DNA of 64,000 nt from Varibaculum massiliense (GCF_900106855.1 NZ_FNWI01000004.1:744001-808000); one strand, 5' to 3'; shown: positions 45,248 to 54,764, numbered from the stretch's first letter. The notes: generated by a model from the sequence alone, not told the origin. Numbers and translations: made by a program.

Positions 45248-45355
45248 GCGTGGAGCCAGGGTTTTATCCGAGTGGGTGCGGTGGGCATAAGAATTCGGAA
45301 AACGCCGCTACGTTTTCCGAATTCTTGGGCAGGAGGAAAAACCCAGGCTCCGCGC
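45248..45355 (+). repeat. Two-stem intergenic element, copy 6
   Basis: Outer arms GCGTGGAGCCAGGGTTTTATCC and GGAAAAACCCAGGCTCCGCGC pair around inner stem AAGAATTCGGAAAACG with CGTTTTCCGAATTCTT. Directly after it, 45364-45390 (AGGAGGAAAAACTTCTCCCC) is the right half of another copy of the copy-5 type. Confidence 0.9.
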
Positions 45356-45393
45356 GGAAAACGGCAGGAGGAAAAACTTCTCCCCCGCGCTCG

Positions 45394-45436
45394 TCCCGGA
45401 TTTTGCTTCGCGCCCCGAAAACCGGCCAGGCGCGCA
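45394..45436 (-). repeat. Truncated GGATTT-subtype element
   Basis: CCGGATTTTGCTTCGCGCCC and the following bases match the reverse complement of the right half of the element at 35715-35823. The other half is missing. It sits between element copies 6 and 7. Confidence 0.55.
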
Positions 45437-45479
45437 CACATCTGTGCGCTAAATTCGCGGATTACGATACTGGCGCACC

Positions 45480-45590
45480 GTGTGGGGGGCTAGGTTTTAT
45501 CCGAATAGGCTAGGCGGGCGTAAAAATCGGGCAAATCTTTGTAGCTTTGCCCGATTTTTTGGGCGGGAGGAAAAACCTAGCCCCTCACAC
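45480..45590 (+). repeat. Two-stem intergenic element, copy 7
   Basis: Outer arms GTGTGGGGGGCTAGGTTTTA and GGAAAAACCTAGCCCCTCAC pair. The outermost bases are GTGTG/CACAC instead of GCGCG/CGCGC, again matched on both sides. The inner stem is AAAAATCGGGCAAA with TTTGCCCGATTTTT, a sequence unlike other copies. It lies 60 bp before luxS. Confidence 0.9.
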
Positions 45591-45650
45591 ACACGCGAAC
45601 TAATCTCGATAAGGTGGTATCCAGAACAGCTACGTATTAAGGAGCAGGCG

Positions 45651-46112
45651 ATGAGTGAGCGCATGAACGTGGAATCTTTCAACCTCGACCACACCAAGGT
45701 GGTGGCTCCCTTTGTGCGGGTAGCCGATCGTAAACGGTTGCCTGGCGGCGATGAACTGGTCAAATATGATGTGCGTTTTTGCCAACCGAACCGGGAACAC
45801 CTGGAAATGGACACGGTACATTCGATTGAACATCTAACCGCGGAGCTGATGCGCAACCACACCGATCGGTTGATTGATTTTTCACCTATGGGTTGTCAAA
45901 CGGGATTTTACGCCCTGATGTTAGGGGTGGAACCGCAGGAGTTTACCCAGCTTTTGGCGCTAACTTTTGAAGATATTCAACGCGCCCAGGAAGTTCCCGC
46001 CGCAAATGAGCGGCAATGCGGGTGGGGTACGCACCATAGTCTGCAAGGAGCCCAGCAGGCTGCCGCGCGTTTCTTGAGCGCACGCGCTAGCTGGAATCAG
46101 ATCTACGCGTAG
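45651..46112 (+). CDS. luxS: S-ribosylhomocysteine lyase LuxS
   Basis: The 153-residue metalloenzyme has the HxxEH metal site in [12 protein letters not shown] (about residues 53-57), the catalytic Cys in MGCQTGFY (about residue 83) and the third metal ligand in [10 protein letters not shown] (about residue 124). It cleaves S-ribosylhomocysteine to homocysteine and the AI-2 precursor. The ATG at 45651 follows AAGGAG; the frame is open further upstream but only through repeat element sequence. It is coupled with the nucleosidase gene 14 bp downstream. Confidence 0.96.
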   Translation: MSERMNVESFNLDHTKVVAPFVRVADRKRLPGGDELVKYDVRFCQPNREHLEMDTVHSIEHLTAELMRNHTDRLIDFSPMGCQTGFYALMLGVEPQEFTQLLALTFEDIQRAQEVPAANERQCGWGTHHSLQGAQQAAARFLSARASWNQIYA

Positions 46113-46126
46113 GAAGTAAACATATT

Positions 46127-47008
46127 ATGACCAGTTACGATACCGTAGTAATTTGCGCGGAACTTACCGAGCTAGCTCCTTTAGTCAGTCGCTCTTGGTT
46201 GCAAGAATGTTTAGCTCACCGCCTTGATGTTTCCTATCTGCCCGCAGAACCCGAGAAAGCATTACCTTCTCCCCTTGAAGAACAATCTGGGCTGCAGTTT
46301 TACCCGATGGATTTGCCGGAGGAATCGGGGAAGGTACTCGCGGTACAAAGCGGAGTGGGGATAGTTAATGCTGCCCGCGCCGCCACGGTTGCCATCGAAG
46401 TTTTGGGGGCTAAACAGCTATTTTACTCGGGAACAGCCGGGGGATTAGCCGCAGATAGCCAGGTGGGGGAAGTCATTTTCGGCGACACCTATGTTTTCCA
46501 TAACGCGGACGCCACCGCCTTTGGGTATCCGCCTGGTCAATTGCCGGGAATGCCCGCCAGCTACCCGGCTAGCGAAAAGCTGATTTCAGCTGCCCGCAGC
46601 CTTTTTCGCCCTAACTTCGGGACAGATGATTCTACTGGTGAGGATTGGGAAAAGACTGAGCCGAACCTATCATTCCTGAAAACTACAGGTGAAAAGGACG
46701 AAGCTGACAACCTGGGGTATCTGCTGAATGGGGTGCCAGCTCGCTGTGGCACTATCGCTACGGGTGATTCTTTTATTACTGACGCCAATGTCCGCGAGGT
46801 TCGCGCGGCTTTTCCTGCAGCTTTAGCCGCCGAAATGGAGTCAGCTGCCGCAGCTCAAGTAGCTTACCTGTGTGGAGTTCCATTCTTGGCAGTACGCTGT
46901 GTTTCTGACCTTTGTTCCCCGGCCGGACAAGAGGTATACCACGGTAATGCCGCCGTTTGTGGCGCTATTGCGGCCGCTGCTACCATCTGTCTGCTCCGCC
47001 TCATCTAG
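46127..47008 (+). CDS. mtnN: 5'-methylthioadenosine/S-adenosylhomocysteine nucleosidase
   Basis: The 293-residue PNP-fold nucleosidase has GVGIVNAARAATVAIE (about residue 75), the SGTAGGLA loop, EMESAAAAQVAYLCGVPFLA (about residue 237) and the catalytic Asp in RCVSDL. It hydrolyses S-adenosylhomocysteine and methylthioadenosine; its product S-ribosylhomocysteine is the LuxS substrate, which explains the operon. It is longer than the usual ~230 residues because of an insertion of about 45 mostly acidic residues around positions 160-205. Confidence 0.9.
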   Translation: MTSYDTVVICAELTELAPLVSRSWLQECLAHRLDVSYLPAEPEKALPSPLEEQSGLQFYPMDLPEESGKVLAVQSGVGIVNAARAATVAIEVLGAKQLFYSGTAGGLAADSQVGEVIFGDTYVFHNADATAFGYPPGQLPGMPASYPASEKLISAARSLFRPNFGTDDSTGEDWEKTEPNLSFLKTTGEKDEADNLGYLLNGVPARCGTIATGDSFITDANVREVRAAFPAALAAEMESAAAAQVAYLCGVPFLAVRCVSDLCSPAGQEVYHGNAAVCGAIAAAATICLLRLI

Positions 47009-47108
47009 AGGCTAACCCATCGAATTAGCTAATGCGATTTCTAGTCTCACCCTCTTTAATCCAAACCGACTAGCATAGCCGTATAGATTATTACCTCTAG
47101 GAGATTTT

Positions 47109-47960
47109 ATGGCTTTGTCTGTTTCCCGGCGCATAAAAATAATTATTGCGGTAGTTGTTGGGTTAATGGTACTAGCAACTGCTGCAGGCGCCGCAAGCTA
47201 CGCTCTAATCTCAGACAAAGCGGATAATTCCCCTAAAGCCGCTGCCTCCACATCCCGCTCTACCCCGAAGAAGACGCCCACTAAAGCTAAAACTCCTACC
47301 GCTACTCCCAGCACCACCACTCCCACTCCCGAACCGGTAAACTGTGCGGAAGTAAAATGTGTTGCTTTAACTTTTGATGACGGCCCAGGAGCTGACACTC
47401 CGCAACTTTTGGATATTTTAAAGGCTGAAAAGGTTCGGGTAACTTTCCTTTTAGTGGGCAAGTCCGTTGCCACCTACCCGGATACTGTTGCGCGCGAGGT
47501 TGCGGAGGGACATTCCATCGGAGCACACACCTGGTCACACCCGGAACTGACAAAACTTTCCGATGCAGGAATAGTTAATGAAGTCAACGCCACAGTCGAA
47601 GCAATCAGCAAAGCTGCCCCGAACGCCAAGGTTACTTTTACTCGCCCACCCTATGGAGCATTCAACTCCCGGGTGATTTCCGTGCTGCAATCTCTGCAAC
47701 ACGCCGCCCTTCTTTGGAATGTTGACACTTTAGATTGGAAGAATCGGGATCCGAATGCCGTATTACAGCAGGTAAAAGAGCAAGTGAAACCGGGGTCTAT
47801 TATCCTAATGCACGATATTCACCCCACTACCATCCAGGCAGTGCCAGAGATTATCAAATATTTACATTCCGAGGGATTCACTTTGGTTACCGTGCCGGAA
47901 ATGTTTGGAGGTTCCCTGACCCCCGGCAAGGTTTATTTCGACCAAAACCTGATTCAGTAA
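47109..47960 (+). CDS. Membrane-anchored polysaccharide deacetylase (NodB domain)
   Basis: The 283-residue protein has an N-terminal signal anchor (residues 9-34), a Thr/Pro/Lys-rich wall-spanning linker (about 40-75) and a NodB domain. The full set of motifs is present: TFDDGP (about residue 94), HTWSHP, RPPYG, DTLDW and LMHDIH. These bind the metal and perform deacetylation. It probably deacetylates N-acetylglucosamine residues of peptidoglycan outside the cell, a step often linked to lysozyme resistance. Confidence 0.92.
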   Translation: MALSVSRRIKIIIAVVVGLMVLATAAGAASYALISDKADNSPKAAASTSRSTPKKTPTKAKTPTATPSTTTPTPEPVNCAEVKCVALTFDDGPGADTPQLLDILKAEKVRVTFLLVGKSVATYPDTVAREVAEGHSIGAHTWSHPELTKLSDAGIVNEVNATVEAISKAAPNAKVTFTRPPYGAFNSRVISVLQSLQHAALLWNVDTLDWKNRDPNAVLQQVKEQVKPGSIILMHDIHPTTIQAVPEIIKYLHSEGFTLVTVPEMFGGSLTPGKVYFDQNLIQ

Positions 47961-48019
47961 CCTTGCCGATTGCATCCTCCCGGTAAATACCTTAGGAACC
48001 TGGAAGGAGGAATCGTCAC

Positions 48020-49207
48020 TTAAGGTTCGGGGGTAACCCAAGAATCTAGGTGAGCGTCGGGGTGGGCGGCAATCAAATCTGTAAGCGAGGCTGCCGAAGT
48101 AATCATCTGTGCCATTCCCCGCGCACCAACTACTCCTGCCAAGGCAGTGCCTACCCCCATTTCAGCCAAAGCATCAACTTTCAGCCCTGGCCAGCCGTGA
48201 AGCCACTTTTGTAAATCAGTAGGTACTTGCGCCAACCCAATCCCGGCAGCAAAAAGCGCCCCGACTAGCCCGGCAATACTATCGGTTGCCCCGCCGAGTT
48301 GAACTGCGAGGGACACAGCTCTGCGGAAAGCATCTTGCCCGCTCACCGGATTTTCACGGTGCTCGATTTTCACTGCCCGCAAGATTCCGGCAACCGCCTG
48401 CAGGGCGGGAACCGCATAGGTATTGTCCCGAGGAGGTTGGAAATAGGTTTCTTCTGCCTGCTGCAGCCATTCGCGCCACTGCTCCCGACGGGAGGGGGCA
48501 AGCAGGGCGATTCCGCTGCCCAGATTTATCCGGCTTGCCCAGGATTCATCACCAGGTAGAGGGTCAATCACCGCTCGGCGAATCGCTTCCGCATAGATAA
48601 TTGCTGCTTCGCTAGCGAGGGAATCCACGTTAGTCAGTTCGGTGACTGCGCGCACCGACTCTGCCGTCCACTGGGGGTCTTTTATACGGGTGAGCCCGAG
48701 AATAGCGCAGCGACTGAGTGGCCCAGAACCACTGGTGCGACGGGTACGTATATGGAAATAGGCTGCTGCAGAGCGTATTTTTCGCGCCGGATTCATATTA
48801 GAAATATCGTTAACAGTGGTTTCTAATACCACTCGCGTGGGGGCATCAATTTTTCGAGTTCCCCCCTGATACCAGGCTAAATAGCGGGAAGTGATTGCAT
48901 CTAAACCTTCTTCAGTGGTGAGGTCGATTCCGGTGACTGCCACTTCAGCTAGGCAGATTGCTAGCTGGGTATTTTCGGACCATTCCCCGCTTTCTAGCCG
49001 GTCCTCGGCTCCTAGCATTCGCGGGGTTCCTGCTAGGGGCGGGGTTTTAAACTCGTAGCCGACTCCTAGGGCATTACCGCAGGCTTGTCCCACTAGAACT
49101 GCACTCGCCCTATCTGCCATGATTGCTAGGGGTGCTCGATCGCCGCGCCGAATCAAGTCATTTTCTTGATCGCCGCGTCCCAGGTTTATTTCGCACGCCT
49201 CAGCCAC
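48020..49207 (-). CDS. ADP-ribosylglycohydrolase-like protein with altered metal site
   Basis: The 395-residue protein follows the DraG/ARH fold order: GQACGNALGVGYEF (about residue 40; canonical GDALG), WSENTQLAICLA (about residue 75; canonical TDDTxM) and LGGATDSIAGLVGALFAAGIG (about residue 297; canonical GGDTDT). Several Mg2+-binding acids are replaced (Asp-Asp by Glu-Asn, and Asp by Ala). The protein may therefore have lost hydrolase activity or bind ligand differently. The start is uncertain: GTG at 49207 has AAAGG only one base away, and an ATG lies at 49120 without a ribosome site. No partner ADP-ribosyltransferase is visible. Confidence 0.8.
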   Translation of the reverse strand: MAEACEINLGRGDQENDLIRRGDRAPLAIMADRASAVLVGQACGNALGVGYEFKTPPLAGTPRMLGAEDRLESGEWSENTQLAICLAEVAVTGIDLTTEEGLDAITSRYLAWYQGGTRKIDAPTRVVLETTVNDISNMNPARKIRSAAAYFHIRTRRTSGSGPLSRCAILGLTRIKDPQWTAESVRAVTELTNVDSLASEAAIIYAEAIRRAVIDPLPGDESWASRINLGSGIALLAPSRREQWREWLQQAEETYFQPPRDNTYAVPALQAVAGILRAVKIEHRENPVSGQDAFRRAVSLAVQLGGATDSIAGLVGALFAAGIGLAQVPTDLQKWLHGWPGLKVDALAEMGVGTALAGVVGARGMAQMITSAASLTDLIAAHPDAHLDSWVTPEP

Positions 49208-49323
49208 CCTTTCAACTCTAATGCACGCGCGGCCTGATAAGCCACCACCCCCTGGCTAGAACGGATGCTTAACGCTCTAGCCCGGGATGATTCCCCTGAC
49301 CACAATGCCCTTAGTGGTTAAGG

Positions 49324-51291
49324 TCATCTCCGGCGCGCCCGGTAGGAAAGTAAAAGACCGCCACCCCCTATCGCGAGCAAACCTAGTCCAATCACCTCCG
49401 AAAAATTCCCGCCGGTTTTAGCTAACAGGTTGTGTACGGCTGGGGGAATAAATTCTGCCGGGACTGAGTATTGTTCGCTAGTTTCCGTTTCCGAGCTGCG
49501 GAAAGCCTGAGTTCGTGTATCCCCTTTATAGGTACTCACAAACACATAAGTGTCTTTGCAGGGCAACCGTTTTAGACTGAGCGGTTTGCCATCTTTGTCT
49601 TTATCTACCGTATAGGTGCCATTCTTGGCGGGAACTTCGATGGTAGCCAATGGCTTTTTCCCTTTAGCGTCTTGATCTTTAATTGGTTGCGGCAAACAGT
49701 AAAGGTCGTTTTGCACCACCTTTTCGTCGGCAGACCATTTCCCGCTACCGGTAAAATCAGGGTGATCGTCTGGGAATCCGCTTAGTTCTACCTGGTCAGT
49801 CAAAATCTTATCGCCCCGACTTAGAATCACTTTCGCCTGGGTTTTCACCTGAGGGGTAAACGGCACTACCTGAGTTTCCGCTTCCTCAAAGAAATCGGGA
49901 ACATAATCTGATTTCAAATAGGTACCTTCAGGCTGCGAACTGCGCTTCACCGCCGCCACAAAAGTATAAAATCCCGGTTTCTCTGCCAAATAGGGGTCTT
50001 TTTCGTTAGAAATCCTAACCCCATCTTTAGCTTCTTCCGCGTTGCTAGGAGTGGCGGGAATCTGCCAAGTTTTTACCGGTTTTTCCTCTGGGGGAATCTC
50101 ACCGGGGCCGCGAGCAGAACTGAACGGTCCATAAACCGCTAAATCAACCATTACGCTCTGCCAACTGTCTTCTCCAGTTTTCTTCCCCCACTCTCCCTCA
50201 GGTTTTACCGTGATCTCATCAGTTAAGGTATTCCCTTTCTCTTGCGAGATCATGCGTGATTGGGTTTGCGTTTTTACGTTAAAGAACTGACGAGGCTCGG
50301 CATCCGCAATTGCATTAGCACTAACTTGTGTGGGTTCACCGGCAATCAGCAAATCTTGCCAACGCGGATGTTCCCACACCTCGTAGCTAACCGGAGGAAG
50401 CCCCTCTGCCGTCACCTGCACCTCAACTTTCCCAGGAGCTGTCACCTCTATGGGAACTTCTTGCACGCTTTCACTGGAGGAAAGTTTAAGGGTATTAGCT
50501 TGATTCTTTCCGGAAAAATGAGCCGGTCCCGATAAGGTCACGGTTTCATTTAGCCCCGCCAGGGGGTATCCGGTGGCACTTTGCAACACCGGTAGCGCCA
50601 AAATTCCCTGGGTAGAACCGGTAGCGACTTTTATTTCCGGGGTATCGATTCTGTAGGGGCCAGCATAGGAGGTAGCTTCTGTCAACAGCTGTCTTGCGCG
50701 CTGTTTAATATTGTCGGAAGCAATTTGCTTGGAGGTAAAACGACCCGAAAGCGAATGAATTGCATATACGGTTGCCGCGAGTTCGGGGTCGCCTTTATCG
50801 ATGGCGCTACGTAATTTACCAAGCAGATAGGCAACCTGGTATTGCTGCCCAGCAGAAAACACCACAGTAGAGCCCTTTTGTTGATATTTAACCTCAAAAG
50901 TTTTTTCATCAGACCGGTATTCTTGGCCTCCAGTAATCAACTGCCTTCCCTGGTAACTGACCCATTGATTGCGTGGTGAATTTAGTTGCCGATCGGTAGC
51001 ACATACCGCCACCTTGCTACCATCTGTAGATTTGCGCGCATTTAGCTGAATATTGGAGTTTCCGTAGTTTTTCCATACTGCCCCCGGCCCCGCTGCCTGG
51101 GATGTTTGCTGCTCACTAGCTACTATTACCGAAGATACAACTGCGATTACTGCAGCTGCTCCCAGTAAAGTCAACCGTTTTCGCAGACGCGTACGTCGCC
51201 CTCGCCCAGTCCTAATCCTGGAGGAGGCAGCGGAAATATACTTGTTTCTTACGGAGCTAACGCCATTGTTTCTTTCTTTTTCCATAAACAA
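49324..51291 (-). CDS. LAXTG-anchored surface protein
   Basis: The 655-residue precursor has a long basic N-region (RGRRTRLRKRL), a hydrophobic signal core (about residues 43-63) and a ~540-residue extracellular part with beta-rich repeats. The sorting signal at the end is LAKTG (about residue 622), a hydrophobic stretch (VIGLGLLAIGGGGLLLS) and RARRR. LAXTG fits class E sortases of actinobacteria. The N-terminal third (QYQVAYLLGKLRSAIDKGDP, ATVYAIHSL) recalls actinobacterial adhesins of the thioester-domain group, though the key Cys-Gln pair is not obvious. No sortase gene is adjacent. Confidence 0.88.
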   Translation of the reverse strand: MFMEKERNNGVSSVRNKYISAASSRIRTGRGRRTRLRKRLTLLGAAAVIAVVSSVIVASEQQTSQAAGPGAVWKNYGNSNIQLNARKSTDGSKVAVCATDRQLNSPRNQWVSYQGRQLITGGQEYRSDEKTFEVKYQQKGSTVVFSAGQQYQVAYLLGKLRSAIDKGDPELAATVYAIHSLSGRFTSKQIASDNIKQRARQLLTEATSYAGPYRIDTPEIKVATGSTQGILALPVLQSATGYPLAGLNETVTLSGPAHFSGKNQANTLKLSSSESVQEVPIEVTAPGKVEVQVTAEGLPPVSYEVWEHPRWQDLLIAGEPTQVSANAIADAEPRQFFNVKTQTQSRMISQEKGNTLTDEITVKPEGEWGKKTGEDSWQSVMVDLAVYGPFSSARGPGEIPPEEKPVKTWQIPATPSNAEEAKDGVRISNEKDPYLAEKPGFYTFVAAVKRSSQPEGTYLKSDYVPDFFEEAETQVVPFTPQVKTQAKVILSRGDKILTDQVELSGFPDDHPDFTGSGKWSADEKVVQNDLYCLPQPIKDQDAKGKKPLATIEVPAKNGTYTVDKDKDGKPLSLKRLPCKDTYVFVSTYKGDTRTQAFRSSETETSEQYSVPAEFIPPAVHNLLAKTGGNFSEVIGLGLLAIGGGGLLLSYRARRR

Positions 51292-51571
51292 CAGATTCGC
51301 ATTTGTATTTTTATGGGGCGATGCCTGAAAAATCTGCTGGGGAAAACATAAGGCACTCCCCTGCTGGGGACAACTAGCTTACAAACAGCCAAAACTAGCC
51401 TTAAAACCTGTTTCGCCTCATCAAATAACTTAAAGTATCCAGAGATTTAAGTAACCAGCTCGTATTCATTCACAGAAATCACTTTTCGGCACCGAGACTA
51501 GTCGTGAGAATATAGGACGTAAATACAGCGCCTGACACTAGCAAAAGATACGGCAATAAAGGTAGTAGGTA

Positions 51572-53524
51572 ATGAGCAGCTCGGTTCCCCCTCCGCCTTC
51601 CGAGATGATTCCCACTCCTGCTCCCGTACACGCCTCGATACCCGCTATCGCCACCCCACCCCCTCCAACAGCGGCTTCCGCTCCCGCTAATCGCCAAACT
51701 TCTAATGCCAGCTACCGGATTTTAGGGCTGGACGGACTGCGTGCCATAGGGTGCGCCGCAGTTTTGCTTTACCACTTGTTACCAGAGGCTGCTCCGGGAG
51801 GATTCCTGGGAGTAGACGTATTCTTTGTGCTTTCCGGATTCCTGATTACTGCTTTACTGGTGCGGGACTACGAAAAACTCGGCAAGGTAAGAATCACGCG
51901 GTTTTGGCTGCGCCGAATTCGGCGCCTTTTCCCGGCAGTTGCCACTACTGCTTTTTCTTGCACTATCATTGCACTTTTCGTTTCCCGCGACCTCTTACTA
52001 GGAATAAAAGGTCAACTTGCGGGAGTTTTAACGTTTACCTATAACTGGTTAAAGCTTTTCAAGGGCGAAAACTATTTCAACCTGTCCAATCCCGATTTAT
52101 TCACAAACATGTGGTCGCTAGCGGTAGAGCAGCAGTTTTATCTGTTTTGGCCGCTGGTAGTGGTGCTGCTAGTACTATTTCCCCGCCCCCTCAAAGTTTT
52201 GGCGGCACTGCTTCTAGCAACCGCGTCAACTGCCCTAATGGGGTTAATAGCACCCGATAATTTAAATCGTGCCTATATGGGGTCGGATACCCACGCTTTC
52301 GGCTTGATGATTGGGGCGGCGCTAGCATTTACAATTCAATCCCCCTTAGCTAGTGCTTCTACCCCTGCCAAAGGGGCGCAAGTGCGGGGGTTAGGCGGGA
52401 CTGTCGGCCTTATTGCACTGCTAATCTGCTTTTACCTTGCTCCTGACCAAGGTAAATACACCTACCCTTGGCTAACCCTGCTAGTTTGCCTAGCTGCTGC
52501 CCTAGTTATTCAAGCGGTTTTAGCGCCAGTAATCATCAAGAAAACTGCGGTTTCCCCTCTAGTTTTCATCCTCGACAGCAAGCCCTTTGTCTGGTTGGGA
52601 GAACGCTCCTACAGCATCTATCTTTGGCACTGGCCAATTCTGGTTATTTCTCGCGCCGCTGCTCCGCTGCTAAATCCGTTAATAAACGCCCTGATAGTAA
52701 CCGCACTTTCGGTACTTTTGGCTGCAGTAACTTACCGCTGGATTGAGAATCCGATGCGTCAAGATGGAATCCTGCACACTCTGAAAGGATGGCTATACCC
52801 AATTGGAAAGCGCCCCTTTGCTCGCGCTGTCCGCTGGGTTGCGGTCTTTACTATCATTTCGGCAGTTATCGCTAGCGTAGTGTTGGCGCCGGCAAAAACT
52901 TCCGCACAAGAGGCGGTGGAGCGAGGGGAAGCCGCTAAAGCCCCCGCCAGTAAGGCTCCCTCTAAACCCCCTGATAACTCCCCTGCACCTACACCCCGTG
53001 GCTTGCCAATTCAACCGGTGGGTGCCAATGTAACTTTTCTGGGAGATTCGGTGATGCTTGCTGCTAAGGGCGAGATTCAAGCAGCTTTCCCGGGTGCCCT
53101 GGTTGATGCAGAGGTGTCTCGCGCCTGGCCAACAGCAGTATCCCTGATTAACCAATATAAAGAGTCTGGTCAGCTGGGGTATTGGGTGGTACTCAGTTTA
53201 GCAACTAATACCGACTTAAGACCCGAGCAGATTGATCCAGTCCGGCAAGCATTAGGACCCGACCACCACTTGGTTTTAGTTACCGGGTTTGGCCCAACCA
53301 GTGAACCTTGGATTTATAGAACCAATGACGCCTTGATTGTCTACGCCGCAACCCACCCTAAAGACACCCTAATCGTGAGATGGGATCAAGTCGCGCCTAC
53401 TATACGAGAACATTTGGCCTCCGACAGCGTACACCCCGATCAAGAGGGAGCTAAACGCTGGGTAACTGAGCTAGTGCAGACCCTCAAGGACTACCCGGGA
53501 GTTACTCAAGTGGGGGCGTCTTAG
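51572..53524 (+). CDS. OatA-like acyltransferase with SGNH domain
   Basis: The 650-residue protein has a Pro-rich cytoplasmic N-terminus (about 45 residues) and an acyltransferase-3 membrane domain (GLDGLRAIGCAAVLLYHLLP at about residue 50, then FLGVDVFFVLSGFLITALL; about 10 helices). An extracellular Pro/Ala-rich linker and a SGNH domain follow, with catalytic Ser in FLGDSVML (about residue 493), a Gly/Asn block, and the Asp-His pair in DSVHPDQEGA near residue 628. This is the architecture of peptidoglycan O-acetyltransferase OatA, which transfers acetyl to muramic acid. The neighbourhood (deacetylase, surface protein) is also cell-wall related. Confidence 0.9.
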   Translation: MSSSVPPPPSEMIPTPAPVHASIPAIATPPPPTAASAPANRQTSNASYRILGLDGLRAIGCAAVLLYHLLPEAAPGGFLGVDVFFVLSGFLITALLVRDYEKLGKVRITRFWLRRIRRLFPAVATTAFSCTIIALFVSRDLLLGIKGQLAGVLTFTYNWLKLFKGENYFNLSNPDLFTNMWSLAVEQQFYLFWPLVVVLLVLFPRPLKVLAALLLATASTALMGLIAPDNLNRAYMGSDTHAFGLMIGAALAFTIQSPLASASTPAKGAQVRGLGGTVGLIALLICFYLAPDQGKYTYPWLTLLVCLAAALVIQAVLAPVIIKKTAVSPLVFILDSKPFVWLGERSYSIYLWHWPILVISRAAAPLLNPLINALIVTALSVLLAAVTYRWIENPMRQDGILHTLKGWLYPIGKRPFARAVRWVAVFTIISAVIASVVLAPAKTSAQEAVERGEAAKAPASKAPSKPPDNSPAPTPRGLPIQPVGANVTFLGDSVMLAAKGEIQAAFPGALVDAEVSRAWPTAVSLINQYKESGQLGYWVVLSLATNTDLRPEQIDPVRQALGPDHHLVLVTGFGPTSEPWIYRTNDALIVYAATHPKDTLIVRWDQVAPTIREHLASDSVHPDQEGAKRWVTELVQTLKDYPGVTQVGAS

Positions 53525-53636
53525 CCTACCGAGACCCTGGTAAGCACAGGTATTAACCAAAATAATTATCTCCAGCTCAGGGTACCCACCCTACATCCTC
53601 GCGTAAATCTTAGGAAGGCTACCCCAGGAGGATTAG

Positions 53637-54386
53637 CTAACCAGCCAGCACTTGCGCAATGATTTCTTGAGTTTGCTCAGGGCCGGTAGTCGCGCGGGTT
53701 TGCACTCCGGTGCGCACCGCCGGATAGTCGTTTCCATCCGGATCCAGCCGATCGCCTACGAACAGAACCTGCGGGGGATGGAGCCCGGTTTGTTGGAGGA
53801 ACTCCTCTATCCCATACGCCTTATCAATCCCTTTCATGGTGATATCTACCGAGGTAGAACCACCAGAAAGTACAGTAAGTTCCGGCAACAGCTTTCCCGC
53901 ATGGGAAGCGATCTCGGCTCGCTTTTCACCGCTGGGATCCCAAACATCCTTTTCCTCTCTGCCTGCCTGCTGCCCCAGGGCAGAATAGGTCAACTGGGAG
54001 CCACGATCTTCGATAATCTCCCCCGCTGGATTCTGACACCAATACCCCAGGGAGCGCGCAACCTCCGCAATCACTTTTTTCGCTTTAGCAGCAAGAGCAG
54101 GATCCATGTCTAGGACATACTTGGCCTGCCAGCCGCCATTTTCAAACCGGTAGTAGCGGGTACCACAGGTAGGCATAAGATGCAGGTTTTCCGGCGTAAA
54201 AACTTGCGACTGTAAAGGGGTCAATAGCTGACGCGAAAACTGTTGAAAGGAACCCCCGCTGATTACCCCGGTGGAAAGAGTTCGGGTCAGACGAGCAAAC
54301 TCCCCTGCCATTTCCGCTGTCATTGCTTGCTTCGAAGGGGTCAAAGTGCCGTCCAGGTCAAATACCATCGCCTTAATCGCGCCCAC
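53637..54386 (-). CDS. HAD-superfamily phosphatase (IIB, phosphomannomutase-like)
   Basis: The 249-residue HAD enzyme has motif I FDLDGTLTPSK (residues 9-19), a Ser/Gly motif II region (GVISGGS), and motif IV GDRLDPDGNDY (about residue 212). The IIB cap (CGTRYYRFENGGW, QLTYSALGQQA) is similar to eukaryotic-type phosphomannomutase and Cof-type phosphatases. It may hydrolyse or isomerise sugar phosphates. Substrate unknown; no operon partner. Confidence 0.87.
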   Translation of the reverse strand: MGAIKAMVFDLDGTLTPSKQAMTAEMAGEFARLTRTLSTGVISGGSFQQFSRQLLTPLQSQVFTPENLHLMPTCGTRYYRFENGGWQAKYVLDMDPALAAKAKKVIAEVARSLGYWCQNPAGEIIEDRGSQLTYSALGQQAGREEKDVWDPSGEKRAEIASHAGKLLPELTVLSGGSTSVDITMKGIDKAYGIEEFLQQTGLHPPQVLFVGDRLDPDGNDYPAVRTGVQTRATTGPEQTQEIIAQVLAG

Positions 54387-54715
54387 TTCTAGCCTTTCTA
54401 TTGTGTAGTGACCTCAAGCCAAGTAGCCATTGTAAAGCCTAAAGCTGAATTCTTGATTTTTTGCCTGACGCCAGGCTTTAAACACCCCTTACCCTCGGTG
54501 ACCGAGGAGCTGACGGCGCGGCAAATTTCCGGGTAACACCGGCGGCAGAGCAGCTAAAAAACAGCGTAATTTCCATGTTTTTCTACCCAAAAAGATGCGT
54601 GTAATCGTTTTCACAAAAGCCGTTTTAATCTACAACAAACCCTTTACTAGCTGCCTGTTTAGGCGTGCAATAGCTACTTTCTAACCCTAGATTCTCATTT
54701 TCTTTTGTCTAGACA
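54387..54715. other. Intergenic region upstream of the peptide gene promoter
   Basis: The region is 329 bp long. Two short perfect hairpins are visible, GCCTGACGCCAGGC near 54463-54476 and CTCGGTGACCGAG near 54495-54507. No gene was recognised. It belongs to the shared upstream region of the HAD gene (minus) and the peptide gene (plus). Confidence 0.4.
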
Positions 54716-54764
54716 TTGACTCGGGGCGCGAAAGCTTCGTATAGTAATCATGTAAACGTTTCCA
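54716..54764 (+). promoter_or_regulatory. Strong sigma-70-type promoter with LacI-type operator at the start site
   Basis: TTGACT at 54716-54721 and TATAGT at 54740-54745 are separated by 18 bp, a near-consensus housekeeping promoter. TGTAAACGTTTCCA at 54751-54764 matches the LacI-family consensus (TGnAAnCGnTTnCA) and covers the predicted transcription start. A sugar-responsive LacI/GalR-type repressor probably shuts this promoter. Confidence 0.75.

Noticed and set aside
51479-51697. 72-codon minus-strand frame with a hydrophobic C-terminus near the OatA-like gene
   Set aside because: It overlaps the start of the OatA-like gene on the opposite strand; its Gly/Arg-rich half mirrors the Pro/Ala-rich N-terminus there.
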